The notes beneath the pieces are model-generated. The model made no database searches and had not been told where the DNA came from. It worked only from the letters and a program-made list of their open reading frames with translations. Made by a program: the position numbers and the translations under genes. 64,000 nt of DNA from a virus. The stretch is taken from IMG/VR virus record IMGVR_UViG_3300024260_000002, positions 117,623 to 181,622 of that record, one strand, 5' to 3'. Below, piece by piece: positions 36,201-43,827 of the stretch; the first letter of the stretch is position 1, and every line of letters starts with the position of its first letter.

Positions 36201-36377
36201 CTTCGAATAGATATAATCTGATCCACCACGAAGATACGCGTACTCTACAATCTCAGAAGTATTTCCAAGTCCCGCTTTTCTTCTTTCATAGAATTGGAGA
36301 ACTTTAACTTGTTCACCATCTATTGTTTTTGAGACCTCATTTTTGAGATCGATTATGTAATCGTTTTTTACAGCCAT
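33279..36377 (-). CDS. Phage RNA polymerase beta subunit, C-terminal part
   Basis: A 1032-residue protein. Segments match the beta-subunit C-terminal half: YGGIGINQTLTNGARIDDRF-type fork region, KNLVVAEMGYLGMNYEDGWV (conserved N-M-x-Y-E-D), GGKGTVQYVMGKDMEP (G-x-K-G-T/V), SIISRKNPSILLAMYLGK, and near the end KEGTGAIKIGLYDMN and RPYGLIKEMHAMKSDASKAK. It would form half of a noncanonical multisubunit polymerase like those of phiKZ- and AR9-type phages. The ribosome-binding site (AAGGAATTATC) lies inside the preceding homing endonuclease gene. Confidence 0.82.
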   Translation of the reverse strand: MAVKNDYIIDLKNEVSKTIDGEQVKVLQFYERRKAGLGNTSEIVEYAYLRGGSDYIYSKTEDGDVNHINKAHLNEFIFNIYNKINNLVSGEDIIKKSKSSKPFYEMRILGKNVPLAVFLLINRSTMKSAFGIMKLEFQFKDKKDNDAGIVMNFTTEDGARQYLCLYPKNQHQWNYANGLNTYKLNNEIFSPTLEGLSNAMMKVIVNKQGATSAKNLYDVEYKFIDGSTKKILEDAGQSTDLPGVFTNEMVELLGQRTSKSQYDLDNYRLRMSETITSVAYNQMHQALSKFKARKQLSNEKIYMQNDYIIKNLLDAGILQYTKTLNPVEEMMLSLKVTKVGIGNVRKQDVTLNRRDTNPSYFGTIAPTATNEYGGIGINQTLTNGARIDDRFGSISRREFTNDSNAFENLSPIESLSPFFEYDDTTRRVMGNQQTAQFIQLEKPDVPLVQTGFESYVPHLVSDRFSKKAKKEGVIKAITSETIKVQYNDKSVETIAITPVKSRTKRGIYIATKYSSLVSAGEKVKEGQILATTDSLKTGKLAIGKNLVVAEMGYLGMNYEDGWVVSDTLTDKFSNKVLQKINIKFTTGAKLSELNLKQGNITKAGDVLIKYNTSEEFIDDDLEDDEESTMVGLVQDGLTKTYLSPGGTIKEIVVKLNTKKLPKPILALHSQTTDTISKKAAACKADTDNNDDYIDCIGHLENSETLTIGGHKFNQEEIDGAIIEVYIEKVNPVINGSKFTLTSSGGKGTVQYVMGKDMEPIAEETGLKIEFIGTPLSIISRKNPSILLAMYLGKVIYYLNEACLELNKQGKILAIKKLVMEVFGHLDETKDHIIIEQLNEFFKKSTKEISKIINNSHPLNNPAFPAIVPPFKNKLTISNIQKAADVLGVPLNEKVKILENNGIVTTRAVPVGILPINMLEHFPQAMSSTRGSLNTSKNWITGQGRSGTKEGTGAIKIGLYDMNSLLSKRPYGLIKEMHAMKSDASKAKKKMINEIVRNNEIPESFDIDIESEDLTSLNMIKIFFQGAGLEANL

Positions 36378-37273
36378 GATAATTCCTTATTAAGTGCTTC
36401 ATTTAGTATTTTATCTACTATTTTATAATCTTTGTATTTTATTCGAAGTATTTGAATATTATTATTATAACAATATTCATTCTTTAATGTATCATTTTTT
36501 TGAACTTTTAATAATCCAAGATTTCCTCCAAATTTTGAAGATTCTTTAAAATGCTGTTTACCATCATATTCAATACAAATATTATGTTCAGGCAAATAAA
36601 AATCAAATCTTAGGTTTCCTAAATCAATAAATTTTTTTTCTCGAATAAATTTATAATTGTATTTTTTTAAATAATTATAAATTTTTAATTCACCTTTTGA
36701 TAAATTACATGTTGGACAACCTACACCGTTTAAATGATCATTGGCACACTGCAAATAATCACCATGAATTTTACATGTTATAAAACTTTTTTTATATGTT
36801 CCACTATAAAAAAAGTTTTCATATGTATATAAATTATTATGTTTTATTTTAGCTTTTTGTTCAAAATCTTTTAATGTATGCATTTGGGAACATTTAAAAC
36901 AAGCTGAACCTGCAAGGTGAACAGAAGGTGTTTGATTAAATTCTCCATGAATAGGACATATAATGATTCCTTTTTTATACGATTTAGTGTATAAAAATTT
37001 TGAATAATTATAGGTATTTTTATGTATAACATTTGATTTTATTATAAAATCTTCTAATTTTGCAACTTGTTGATTAATACACTGCTTACAACAACCAGTT
37101 CTTGAATATATATGTTTATACGGAGTGGTTGTAAATTCACCGTGAATTTTACAAATTATAATAATATTTGATGTATTATTTTTATATTCAACTTTGGAAT
37201 AATCATAATTTCCTAAATGAATTTTTTTTGATAAGGTTAAAAACTTTAAACATCTAACATTAAGTTTAGCCAT
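36368..37273 (-). CDS. PD-(D/E)XK homing endonuclease with treble-clef repeats
   Basis: A 301-residue protein. Three Cys/His modules (CKIHGEF...C-x2-C, CPIHGEF...C-x2-C, CKIHGDY...C-x2-C) span residues ~35-190 and probably bind zinc and DNA. The C-terminal nuclease core LRFDFYLPEHNICIEYDGKQ is PD-(D/E)XK-like. The last codons NKELSWL-stop overlap the AAGGAATT site and ATGGCT start of the RNA polymerase gene, and its own start is also ATGGCT behind AAGGAA. It separates the two beta-subunit genes. Confidence 0.7.
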   Translation of the reverse strand: MAKLNVRCLKFLTLSKKIHLGNYDYSKVEYKNNTSNIIIICKIHGEFTTTPYKHIYSRTGCCKQCINQQVAKLEDFIIKSNVIHKNTYNYSKFLYTKSYKKGIIICPIHGEFNQTPSVHLAGSACFKCSQMHTLKDFEQKAKIKHNNLYTYENFFYSGTYKKSFITCKIHGDYLQCANDHLNGVGCPTCNLSKGELKIYNYLKKYNYKFIREKKFIDLGNLRFDFYLPEHNICIEYDGKQHFKESSKFGGNLGLLKVQKNDTLKNEYCYNNNIQILRIKYKDYKIVDKILNEALNKELSWL

Positions 37274-37321
37274 ATTATTTCCTTTGTTCTGCTCTTAACA
37301 TTTTTTCAGAACTTGTCAAGT

Positions 37322-37417
37322 TTAAAGGGATTTTGGTTTACCAGTTTTCACTCGCTCCTCCACACCTAATCTATCTGCTTCTAGAAGAAGCTCAGTTTTA
37401 TTTATTATTAATTTCAT
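37322..37417 (-). CDS. Leader-only minigene
   Basis: A 31-residue protein, MKLIINKTELLLEADRLG followed by EERVKTGKPKSL. It carries the shared leader (L-L-L-E) and almost nothing else. The ribosome-binding site AAGGCATAAT lies in the end of the homing endonuclease at 37419. It could be a truncated leader-bearing gene or a very small packaged peptide. Confidence 0.45.
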   Translation of the reverse strand: MKLIINKTELLLEADRLGVEERVKTGKPKSL

Positions 37418-37418
37418 A

Positions 37419-38555
37419 TTATGCCTTTATATTATTATTTTTACTATATGTTATTGTACCTGCATCATAAATTGTTCGACCATTCTCTATTATAAATTCA
37501 GGATCGTTGATACTTAAAATACTATAACCCAATTTTTTTAACCAATTACCATTATCAATTAATAAATCAACTATAACTTCATTGTCAGTTGGTTCTAGGG
37601 GTTCATGTGTTAAATATAATAAAATTAAATGTTTTATATCATCAATGTTATTTTCATCCATGTGAAATAATTGTATATTTTTATGTAAACATTCAATTGA
37701 TTTTTCTTGTTTATGAAACATTTGATAATTTAAATCACTTTGCTTATTACTAACATTTTTTGAAAGCTCACTACAATAACTATGCCAATAATTACCATTA
37801 AATTCAATAGCAATATTTAAATCAGGAATAAAAATATCAAGTTCAGATGATATAATAGTTCTACTATTTTTTATAATATTAGAAATATCACAATCTTCTA
37901 ACCAATCAATCAGTTCATATTCAACTAAACTTACACCCGTTCGTTTAACATATTTAATATCTAAGTCAACTAGTTTCCTATTGGCAGCTGTTTGTTGACA
38001 ATTAAAGAACATTTTAAATTCTGATAATTTAAAATGTTCTTTCTCATCTATAAAATTTTTTATTATAAAATCTTTATCAAACCAATAATCATAATTGGTT
38101 AAATGCTGATTAAATACATGTTGATTATTGTACATCAAGTTAATCGTTTTATTATATGAATCTTTCATTTTTTTATTTAAATCAATATTTTGCAATGCGT
38201 GTTCAACACCATAATTTTTTAGTAGTGTCATTTTTCTTTTATTTTGTACATCTTTATCCAAATTTGTACATCTTTGTGAACAGAAATCACTAAACCCTTT
38301 TTTAAGTGTTCTAAATTTTACCTGTTGTTCACACTCTATTCGTTTACATACCAAATCATTTTCTTTTATATTATTTTTAATGATATAATTTCTAACACTT
38401 AAATGATTTGAACCATAATCTGTATAAAATAAGGTGTCAACAATCAATTGTTTAATTGATTGTTGAATAATATCGTTATTTATATATGCTTCTTTTGTTA
38501 AAAGACCTGTTAATAAATTTCCACTTTTATTTTTTAAAATGTGAAATTTATCCAT
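37419..38555 (-). CDS. Vsr/EDxHD-like homing endonuclease
   Basis: A 378-residue protein. N-terminal Cys finger (CKRIECEQQ...FCSQRC, ~70-97), NUMOD-like LKNYGVEHALQ motif, then nuclease core SELDIFIPDLNIAIEFNGNYWHS (split here: S-E-L-D, A-I-E-F-N-G, Y-W-H) typical of Vsr-like homing enzymes. It uses a start within the 3' flank of the upstream beta-subunit gene. The 16 bases catattaagcctttat at its start recur with one mismatch at its end (37415-37430), where they supply the next gene's ribosome-binding site and ATG. Confidence 0.72.
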   Translation of the reverse strand: MDKFHILKNKSGNLLTGLLTKEAYINNDIIQQSIKQLIVDTLFYTDYGSNHLSVRNYIIKNNIKENDLVCKRIECEQQVKFRTLKKGFSDFCSQRCTNLDKDVQNKRKMTLLKNYGVEHALQNIDLNKKMKDSYNKTINLMYNNQHVFNQHLTNYDYWFDKDFIIKNFIDEKEHFKLSEFKMFFNCQQTAANRKLVDLDIKYVKRTGVSLVEYELIDWLEDCDISNIIKNSRTIISSELDIFIPDLNIAIEFNGNYWHSYCSELSKNVSNKQSDLNYQMFHKQEKSIECLHKNIQLFHMDENNIDDIKHLILLYLTHEPLEPTDNEVIVDLLIDNGNWLKKLGYSILSINDPEFIIENGRTIYDAGTITYSKNNNIKA

Positions 38556-38556
38556 A

Positions 38557-40116
38557 TTAAGCCTTTATAGTCATTTTTGAATATTTAAAATCGTGTAGAT
38601 CTCTAAGATCATATTTAGCTGCAATTTCATCTTTATCTGAGTTAGACATATTTTCTAATTTAATAGCATTAACAGATTTTAATTGTTGTACAAATTTATC
38701 TTCTATCTCAACGAAACCATTACCAACTGTAAGTTTAGCATTCTTTATCTTTAAAGAACTAACACTAAAGTGTGTATAGAAACGTATTAGATTTGGTGCA
38801 ACTTTCTGAATAGGTTTAGGAAACAGCTGATTGATAAGAATATAATTATTACCACCAATCTTAATATATTTACCATTAACAGGAACAGGAATTCTAAAAG
38901 ATATAGTATAAGGTTTATTTGTAGTCTGTCCGTAATCTTTATGTTGCACTTTTACTTGATATTCTTTATATCTATTTTTATTATCATCAACAATTTTTGT
39001 TTTAATTCCAAGAACTTTAATATCAACATCTGGATCATTTTCAAGCGTACCATGAATAAGATCTTCTACAAGCTCATCTATATTTTCAGTAAGCTCAGTA
39101 CGTTGTTTATCATAGTTACCCACTTCATCCATACCAACAATCTTTTGTGAATTAAATACTGTTTTATGTGGTATATTTAAAGTAACATTACCATTATATT
39201 TCTTATTAGCCTCAGAACTTAAATCACTAATTTTATCAGATACGTCTGTTGAAAACAATTGATTTATTTTTTCATCAAATGTTCCTTGTAATGTTGTATG
39301 TTGTTTTAAAAGACTTTTAATCTCTTTTTGTTTTGATGAAGCATTTGTTTCACTCATAGCTAAAGTTTCAATAGCTTTTTTAGTAGCATCTAATTCCTCT
39401 TCAGTATCAATAGCCTTAACAACACCTTTGGATAATTTAGTCTTTACTAATTTAAGTTGACCAATAATATTTCTTAGAAATTTTAATTTATCAGTTTCTT
39501 TCTCATCTGGTACAGCTAAAGGATAATACTTATTATTAATAAAATAAACTATACCATCTAGGCCAGTTTTAATTTTACCAGCACTTAATTTATCCATATA
39601 AATTAATAAATTAAGAAAGTCACTTGAGTCATTATCTAATAAAGGATTACCTATAATAAGAAGAATATTTTTTCTTTCTGGTTTATAATCTAACGTAGCG
39701 CTTCCAATAAGTTTATTAAACTCATTAAATACCATTTTATTACTTCTACTCTTCGCAGTACTTAGTAGATCATCAATAAGACCAGAAAGGTCAAATATAT
39801 TAGTACGTTCATCATTAAGTTGTTTAGCTGGTACACGAGTATATACAAAATTTGGTAACTCAGCTTTTAGATTAATAAAGTATTTTTGTGATGAAAGTTT
39901 CTTACCGAGAAAATTACTAATGATTCCAGGCACAACAATTTGTTGATAATACCCTTTAATTTGAGTACTCATAAATTTAGATAGAGCTATATCAGATTCA
40001 GATTTAGATATAGATTCAGGTACAAAAAATACGTTATTTCCTACTTTATCTTCATCCCAAAATCTTACATTTGGTAAAGCCTGTTTGTTTCGAATCAGCT
40101 TCGTAGTGTTAATCAT
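38557..40116 (-). CDS. Phage RNA polymerase beta subunit, N-terminal part
   Basis: A 519-residue protein. The C-terminal third (FRIPVPVNGKYIKIGGNNYI, LINQLFPKPIQK, followed by RFYTHFSVSSL) matches the beta-subunit lobe/protrusion transition, where cellular enzymes have G-x-F-I-I-N-G-x-E-x-V-I. Residues ~140-210 resemble a lobe region. Together with the gene at 33279 it makes a split beta subunit, as known for jumbo phages. AAAAAGGA stands before ATG 40116. Its stop overlaps the homing endonuclease start region. Confidence 0.68.
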   Translation of the reverse strand: MINTTKLIRNKQALPNVRFWDEDKVGNNVFFVPESISKSESDIALSKFMSTQIKGYYQQIVVPGIISNFLGKKLSSQKYFINLKAELPNFVYTRVPAKQLNDERTNIFDLSGLIDDLLSTAKSRSNKMVFNEFNKLIGSATLDYKPERKNILLIIGNPLLDNDSSDFLNLLIYMDKLSAGKIKTGLDGIVYFINNKYYPLAVPDEKETDKLKFLRNIIGQLKLVKTKLSKGVVKAIDTEEELDATKKAIETLAMSETNASSKQKEIKSLLKQHTTLQGTFDEKINQLFSTDVSDKISDLSSEANKKYNGNVTLNIPHKTVFNSQKIVGMDEVGNYDKQRTELTENIDELVEDLIHGTLENDPDVDIKVLGIKTKIVDDNKNRYKEYQVKVQHKDYGQTTNKPYTISFRIPVPVNGKYIKIGGNNYILINQLFPKPIQKVAPNLIRFYTHFSVSSLKIKNAKLTVGNGFVEIEDKFVQQLKSVNAIKLENMSNSDKDEIAAKYDLRDLHDFKYSKMTIKA

Positions 40117-40163
40117 TAGAGTTCCTTTTTAAATTTCTTAATTATTTTGTTGTTTCTATATTA

Positions 40164-40171
40164 ATTTGTTA
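40164..40171 (-). promoter_or_regulatory. Combined late/early-type promoter motif
   Basis: The minus strand reads ATAACAAATTAATATAGAAA, fusing TAACAAAT with the TTAATATAGAAA variant of the early motif, 48 bases before the beta-subunit gene. Confidence 0.42.
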
Positions 40172-40195
40172 TTGTAGTCTGAAATGAAGCACAAG

Positions 40196-40216
40196 AAAAA
40201 GACCCTAAGGTCTTTT
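40196..40216 (-). terminator. Terminator hairpin
   Basis: The minus strand reads AAAAGACC-TTAG-GGTCTTTT followed by TCTTGTGC, just at the stop of the 40215 gene. Confidence 0.65.
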
Positions 40217-40466
40217 AATCTTTTCTTTTAATACCCATCTCAGCTAAGAGTTCTTCATTGTATTTAACAGCACTTAAAGCTTTACTTACAACTTGAGCAT
40301 CTCTTTTCATATGATGAATTTTAAGTTCTTGTCTTGCAACCTCATTTGCCGACTCTATTTTTAGTATGAGAACATCTTCATATTTCATACCTATAAATTG
40401 TGTAGGATTAATTCCATATAAATCTGATGTGCTAACAATACTTTTTGTTCTTACAAAATTATCCAC
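40215..40466 (-). CDS. Small hypothetical protein
   Basis: An 83-residue, helical, charged protein. It overlaps the upstream gene by 8 bases, so it is in the same operon as the CYTH enzyme. No family is recognised. Confidence 0.42.
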   Translation of the reverse strand: MDNFVRTKSIVSTSDLYGINPTQFIGMKYEDVLILKIESANEVARQELKIHHMKRDAQVVSKALSAVKYNEELLAEMGIKRKD

Positions 40467-40710
40467 AACGATCCTCGCTTTTATCTCTCACATAATCTTC
40501 AATAGCATCATTAACAATACTATCTACTTTACCATTAAAAGATTCTAGTAAAAAATCTAAAAAACATTGAGTACTTTGATCAACATCACCTTTAAAAACC
40601 AATTGACCTTTATCAAATTCAAGTCTGCCTACTTCACCTTTAGCATCATTAAATACTAAATTATATTGAGGTTCTATCTTAACTTGTTTTTCATCTGAAT
40701 GATAATGCAT
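40459..40710 (-). CDS. Small hypothetical protein
   Basis: An 83-residue protein. ATG 40710 (MHYHSDEKQ) follows AAGGATTGGTA and overlaps the CYTH stop (TAATG), so translational coupling is likely. The N-terminal half is strand-rich and the C-terminal half acidic and helical. The function is unknown. Confidence 0.42.
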   Translation of the reverse strand: MHYHSDEKQVKIEPQYNLVFNDAKGEVGRLEFDKGQLVFKGDVDQSTQCFLDFLLESFNGKVDSIVNDAIEDYVRDKSEDRCG

Positions 40711-41165
40711 TACCAATCCTTATATGGGAGTTTAATTAAGCTTGAGTTAAAATATTTAGGATCAGTAAGCTCTTTTCCTAACCACGACGGTTTATCAAAA
40801 TTTTGATCAGCGTTTTTAAATTCAACTTCTGCAACAACAAGACCTTCGTTATCACCATGAAATACATCTACTTCAATTATTAAGTCATCCCATGAAACAT
40901 TATAACGGGTCTTACTTATTGCACCAGGACATAACTTCAACATTTGTATAGCATCTACCTTTGGAATATTGTATTCAAACTCATCTCGAGTAATGCTAAT
41001 ATTAGCACCTTTAACTGTGATATATGCAACGTTATCTTTTATTCTGACTCTTACTACGCTTTCGTCAGTAATGCTCAAATAACCTTGTTTAATCTTATTA
41101 GGTGACTTCGCAAATTTTAGAAATTCATCACTTAGAACTTCAAACTTTCTTTCAATCTCTTTCAT
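40710..41165 (-). CDS. CYTH-domain triphosphatase or adenylate-cyclase-like enzyme
   Basis: A 151-residue protein. CYTH hallmarks are KEIERKFEV (E-x-E-x-K), IKQGYLS, VVRVRI, AYITVKG, EFEYNI, KTRYNV, IIEVDVFHGDNEGLVVAEVE and WLGKELT. All tunnel-lining acidic and basic residues appear present. Family members hydrolyse inorganic or thiamine triphosphate or make cAMP (class IV cyclases). Small stand-alone CYTH proteins are usually triphosphatases. It overlaps the nuclease-like gene upstream by 14 bases. Confidence 0.78.
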   Translation of the reverse strand: MKEIERKFEVLSDEFLKFAKSPNKIKQGYLSITDESVVRVRIKDNVAYITVKGANISITRDEFEYNIPKVDAIQMLKLCPGAISKTRYNVSWDDLIIEVDVFHGDNEGLVVAEVEFKNADQNFDKPSWLGKELTDPKYFNSSLIKLPYKDW

Positions 41166-41844
41166 GTAAAGCCTTTATTTCATTAGACCAATTATCAAAA
41201 GGAACTTGTTTCTCTTCAATTAATTGGATTATAGTATCATCATCATTAGATACCTTGTAGCCAAAATAATCAGTTGGCCAATTCTCTTTAATTCTTTTAG
41301 TAAATAGGTATTTACTAATATCAAATATCTCAAGTTCAGTAAATAATTTTTTAATAATAGCTTTAGAGTCTCGATGACTTTTACCATATATACTTTTAAA
41401 ATGTTTTGAACTTTGTCTCTTTATTCCTTGACGAAATAAAAGAAGCTCTGAACTCCATAATAAATCAAATACATTAGGAAATGGTTTTTGTTGTCCTATA
41501 CAATATTCTTCTAAAATATTATTATTATACACATAGACAGTTGTATTAATATTTTCAACTAAATCTAGAAAATCTCTACATAATTTTTTAAAATGTTTTA
41601 CATCAATTGCTATAACAACTTCAGAACTATATGTTTGATAATCTGTATGTTGAGCTCGAAGCTTCTTAAGATTATCACCATTACTTTTAATTTCAAAACT
41701 AATGATACAAGAGTTATCCACAAGAAACAAATCGTTTCTTGTGGATAAGGTGACATGAGTGTATTCATCACGAATAAAACTATCAGGATATTTTTCTAAA
41801 TATAATTTACGAAGAGCTTCTCGTATATCTTTTTCATTTGTCAT
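41152..41844 (-). CDS. sce7726-like PD-(D/E)XK nuclease
   Basis: A 230-residue protein. Residues ~25-75 show T-x-x-T-R-N-D-L-F-L-V, IISFEIKSNGDNLKKL and Q-H-T-D-Y, which is the D...E-x-K core plus following Gln of the sce7726 type nuclease family. The C-terminal half is helical (KRQSSKHFKSIYGKSHRDSK) and possibly DNA-binding. A perfect 15-base inverted repeat (41714-41748) lies in the codons of the first nuclease strand. Confidence 0.55.
   Translation of the reverse strand: MTNEKDIREALRKLYLEKYPDSFIRDEYTHVTLSTRNDLFLVDNSCIISFEIKSNGDNLKKLRAQHTDYQTYSSEVVIAIDVKHFKKLCRDFLDLVENINTTVYVYNNNILEEYCIGQQKPFPNVFDLLWSSELLLFRQGIKRQSSKHFKSIYGKSHRDSKAIIKKLFTELEIFDISKYLFTKRIKENWPTDYFGYKVSNDDDTIIQLIEEKQVPFDNWSNEIKALHERD
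41714..41748. repeat. Inverted pair of DnaA-box-like sequences
   Basis: TTATCCACAAGAAAC and its exact reverse complement are separated by 5 bases. TTATCCACA equals the E. coli DnaA-box consensus. It is inside the nuclease gene. Confidence 0.7.
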
Positions 41845-41854
41845 AATAAACCTT

Positions 41855-42043
41855 TTATTTTTTTATCTCTTTAGGTGATACACTTTTATAAAATCGTATT
41901 ACTCTTATACAATCTTCGCAATTAATTTTCTCTGTTGTTGGAAAACCATTTACTTCTGTTTGTGCAATAGTACACATAGTAAAGTCATCTTGTAATTCAA
42001 ATATGCCATGAACTACATTTTCAACTTTTAATTTCTCTACCAT
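41855..42043 (-). CDS. Small hypothetical protein with Cys pair
   Basis: A 62-residue protein. ATG 42043 (MVEKLKVEN) is preferred to an upstream TTG. It contains CTIAQTEVNGF and NCEDCIRV (C-x2-C). Two bases separate it from the upstream 52-residue gene. Confidence 0.4.
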   Translation of the reverse strand: MVEKLKVENVVHGIFELQDDFTMCTIAQTEVNGFPTTEKINCEDCIRVIRFYKSVSPKEIKK

Positions 42044-42045
42044 TT

Positions 42046-42204
42046 TTAACCCCAATATCTAGGGGATTTATCAGCAGCTAACTTCAGCTCTTTGCGAATC
42101 TCATTATTTAATAAGTCTAATACATCAACTATACCAGCATTCTCTTTTAGATCCTGCACCAACTTTTTTATTCTTACTAACTCATCTACCGCTTCAACTT
42201 TCAT
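42046..42204 (-). CDS. Small helical protein
   Basis: A 52-residue protein starting MKVEAVDELVRIKKL with a predicted amphipathic helix (VQDLKENAGIVDVLDLLN). AGGAAT ribosome-binding site; early-type promoter motif 17 bases upstream. Function unknown. Confidence 0.45.
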   Translation of the reverse strand: MKVEAVDELVRIKKLVQDLKENAGIVDVLDLLNNEIRKELKLAADKSPRYWG

Positions 42205-42220
42205 TATAATTCCTAGGGAT

Positions 42221-42234
42221 ATTTCTATATTAAC
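42221..42234 (-). promoter_or_regulatory. Early-type promoter motif GTTAATATAGAAAT
   Basis: A minus-strand variant of TTACCATAGAAAT overlapping the stop of the deacetylase gene and preceding the 52-residue gene. Confidence 0.4.
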
Positions 42235-42836
42235 TTTAAAAGCTGATCTATATCTTCTCTACCATTACCAACAATATTTAAATCAGCATCTGGAAAATAT
42301 TCATTAAATCTTTTTCTTAGTAAAGCATTATATAAATCACTTGTGTAATTATATGGTGTACAATAATGTATATCACCAGCTTTAATAATACGATTTTGGT
42401 ACATGTCAATATATCTAAATAACATTTCTTCAATGTCTTTTTCTATAATTTTAAAGTAATCTTTTAAACTTTTATTTTTAATAAGATTTTCTAACCTTAA
42501 ATGATTATGACCATGTAATCCTATATTAACTTGCTTTAGTTTTGATAATGATATTAGATCGTCATATGAAACATAATTTGATAAATCACCATTGGAAAAG
42601 AAATTATCATGAGCAATTGAACATTCTTCATAGTTTCTATTATCATCAGTATTAATAATACCTGTTGATACATAATATCGAATCTCTATATCAGGATATA
42701 TATTACAGATTTTAAAAATAGGTTCTATTTGACCATAAAGACCATCATCAAATGTTAAAATATAATCATCCAATTTTAGTTTAAAATAGTCATCCCTCCA
42801 TTGATGTATCATTAGATACTTCTTTGAAGATTCCAT
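42225..42836 (-). CDS. Polysaccharide deacetylase-like protein
   Basis: A 203-residue protein. NodB-type motifs: DYILTFDDGLYGQ (motif 1, catalytic and metal-binding Asp pair), NIGLHGHNHLRL (motif 2, H-x-x-x-H) and CTPYNYTSDL in place of the usual R-x-P-x (motif 3). Family enzymes remove N-acetyl groups from peptidoglycan or surface glycans. The length fits a single domain without signal peptide, so it acts in the cytoplasm or after lysis, or it may be a glycan-modifying accessory. The missing Arg in motif 3 tempers the activity assignment. Confidence 0.6.
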   Translation of the reverse strand: MESSKKYLMIHQWRDDYFKLKLDDYILTFDDGLYGQIEPIFKICNIYPDIEIRYYVSTGIINTDDNRNYEECSIAHDNFFSNGDLSNYVSYDDLISLSKLKQVNIGLHGHNHLRLENLIKNKSLKDYFKIIEKDIEEMLFRYIDMYQNRIIKAGDIHYCTPYNYTSDLYNALLRKRFNEYFPDADLNIVGNGREDIDQLLKLI

Positions 42837-42838
42837 TT

Positions 42839-43189
42839 TTAAACGCTCGAGGATTGTCTTACTGCAACTTGAATAGTTTCTCTTACTGTATCTAAATGAT
42901 CAGTAATTGTTTGTATCTCAGTGAGTACTGACTTATGTGCTGACTTTTGTGCGTCATCCAAATTAGTTGAATCTATGTAATTAATGGTTTCTTTCATTTC
43001 TTTAATACCAGGGCATACATCTTCTAATTCATCAGCTATATCTGAAATTGCTAAAACTTGTAAATTATACTCTTCTCTAGTTACTTTGTAACCAGCAATC
43101 TCTTCTAGTTCTGCTTCGTTTAGCATTACAACTCTACCACTTTCTAAATGAACAGTATATTCACCTGCGCCTTCGTATATTTTCGTCAT
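42839..43189 (-). CDS. Hypothetical protein
   Basis: A 116-residue acidic protein with a short strand-rich N-terminus (YTVHLESGRVVMLNE) and long helices. An early-type motif (43214-43227) stands 25 bases before its start. No family is recognised. Confidence 0.42.
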   Translation of the reverse strand: MTKIYEGAGEYTVHLESGRVVMLNEAELEEIAGYKVTREEYNLQVLAISDIADELEDVCPGIKEMKETINYIDSTNLDDAQKSAHKSVLTEIQTITDHLDTVRETIQVAVRQSSSV

Positions 43190-43213
43190 ATTTCTTCCTT
43201 TGGTTTTATTATA

Positions 43214-43227
43214 ATTTCTATATTAAC
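43214..43227 (-). promoter_or_regulatory. Early-type promoter motif GTTAATATAGAAAT
   Basis: A minus-strand copy located between the 43223 gene stop and ATG 43189. Confidence 0.42.
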
Positions 43228-43429
43228 TTAATTTATCTTTATTGATAAACATAAGTTCTTTGTTAAATTCATTACGATTAATGAATCCAACACAAACATT
43301 ATTAACTTTATTAAACTTTTCCCATAAGGTTTGAGTCTTAGAAAAGAATCCTATATTTCTATAACATTTTTCACATATAACATTTCCTTGATCATAACTA
43401 TTACACGCGGCTAAATTATTGGCTAACAT
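43223..43429 (-). CDS. Small Cys-containing protein
   Basis: A 68-residue protein with VICEKCYRN (C-x2-C) and scattered Cys, possibly zinc-binding. Late-type motif at 43449-43456 upstream. Function unknown. Confidence 0.42.
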   Translation of the reverse strand: MLANNLAACNSYDQGNVICEKCYRNIGFFSKTQTLWEKFNKVNNVCVGFINRNEFNKELMFINKDKLS

Positions 43430-43448
43430 TAGTCTCCTTTTTATAATT

Positions 43449-43456
43449 ATTTGTTA
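43449..43456 (-). promoter_or_regulatory. Late-type promoter motif TAACAAAT
   Basis: The minus strand reads CTAACAAATAATTATAAAAAGG. It is divergent from the early-type promoter on the plus strand at 43471. Confidence 0.42.
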
Positions 43457-43470
43457 GAGAAGTACAAATA

Positions 43471-43490
43471 GTTACCATAGAAATAAATAT
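43471..43490 (+). promoter_or_regulatory. Early-type promoter GTTACCATAGAAATAAATAT
   Basis: It stands 28 bases before ATG 43518, with the extended upstream block AAGTACAAATA shared with 58769-58780. Copies precede all plus-strand gene groups in this window. Confidence 0.55.
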
Positions 43491-43517
43491 ATCAATAAAA
43501 ATCAAAGGAGCATTAAG

Positions 43518-43796
43518 ATGCTAAATAATTTAACAAAAGAAGCCTATTTAAAAGTAATAGAGCATAACGGTAATCTAGTGTTACCACTAAGAAGAAGCAA
43601 CAAAATAGTTGCAAAAATAGGAGAGTGTTCAACACTCATAACTCGTGAATACAGTAAAAATGTTACAGGAGTAAGATACATAGACATTATATGTCTAGGT
43701 AAAAAAATAGGGACAACTTATTTAGAAAAGAAAACAGTTGGTGATGATATAAGTTATCACTTCGAATATGTAGAAGCATATTCAAGAATAGATTAA
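43518..43796 (+). CDS. Small early protein
   Basis: A 92-residue basic protein on the plus strand, with an AAAGGAG ribosome-binding site. It is strand-rich (VLPLRRSNKIVAKIGECSTL) and has no recognised family. Its own early-type promoter and a downstream hairpin indicate a single-gene early transcript, a common layout for host-takeover proteins. Confidence 0.55.
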   Translation: MLNNLTKEAYLKVIEHNGNLVLPLRRSNKIVAKIGECSTLITREYSKNVTGVRYIDIICLGKKIGTTYLEKKTVGDDISYHFEYVEAYSRID

Positions 43797-43827
43797 ATTC
43801 TATTCTTTGATTTCAAGGACAAGAATT

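Noticed and set aside
33279-40116. Intein or intron as the cause of the split polymerase gene
   Set aside because: Both halves have their own starts and stops. The intervening genes are free-standing endonucleases without splicing motifs.
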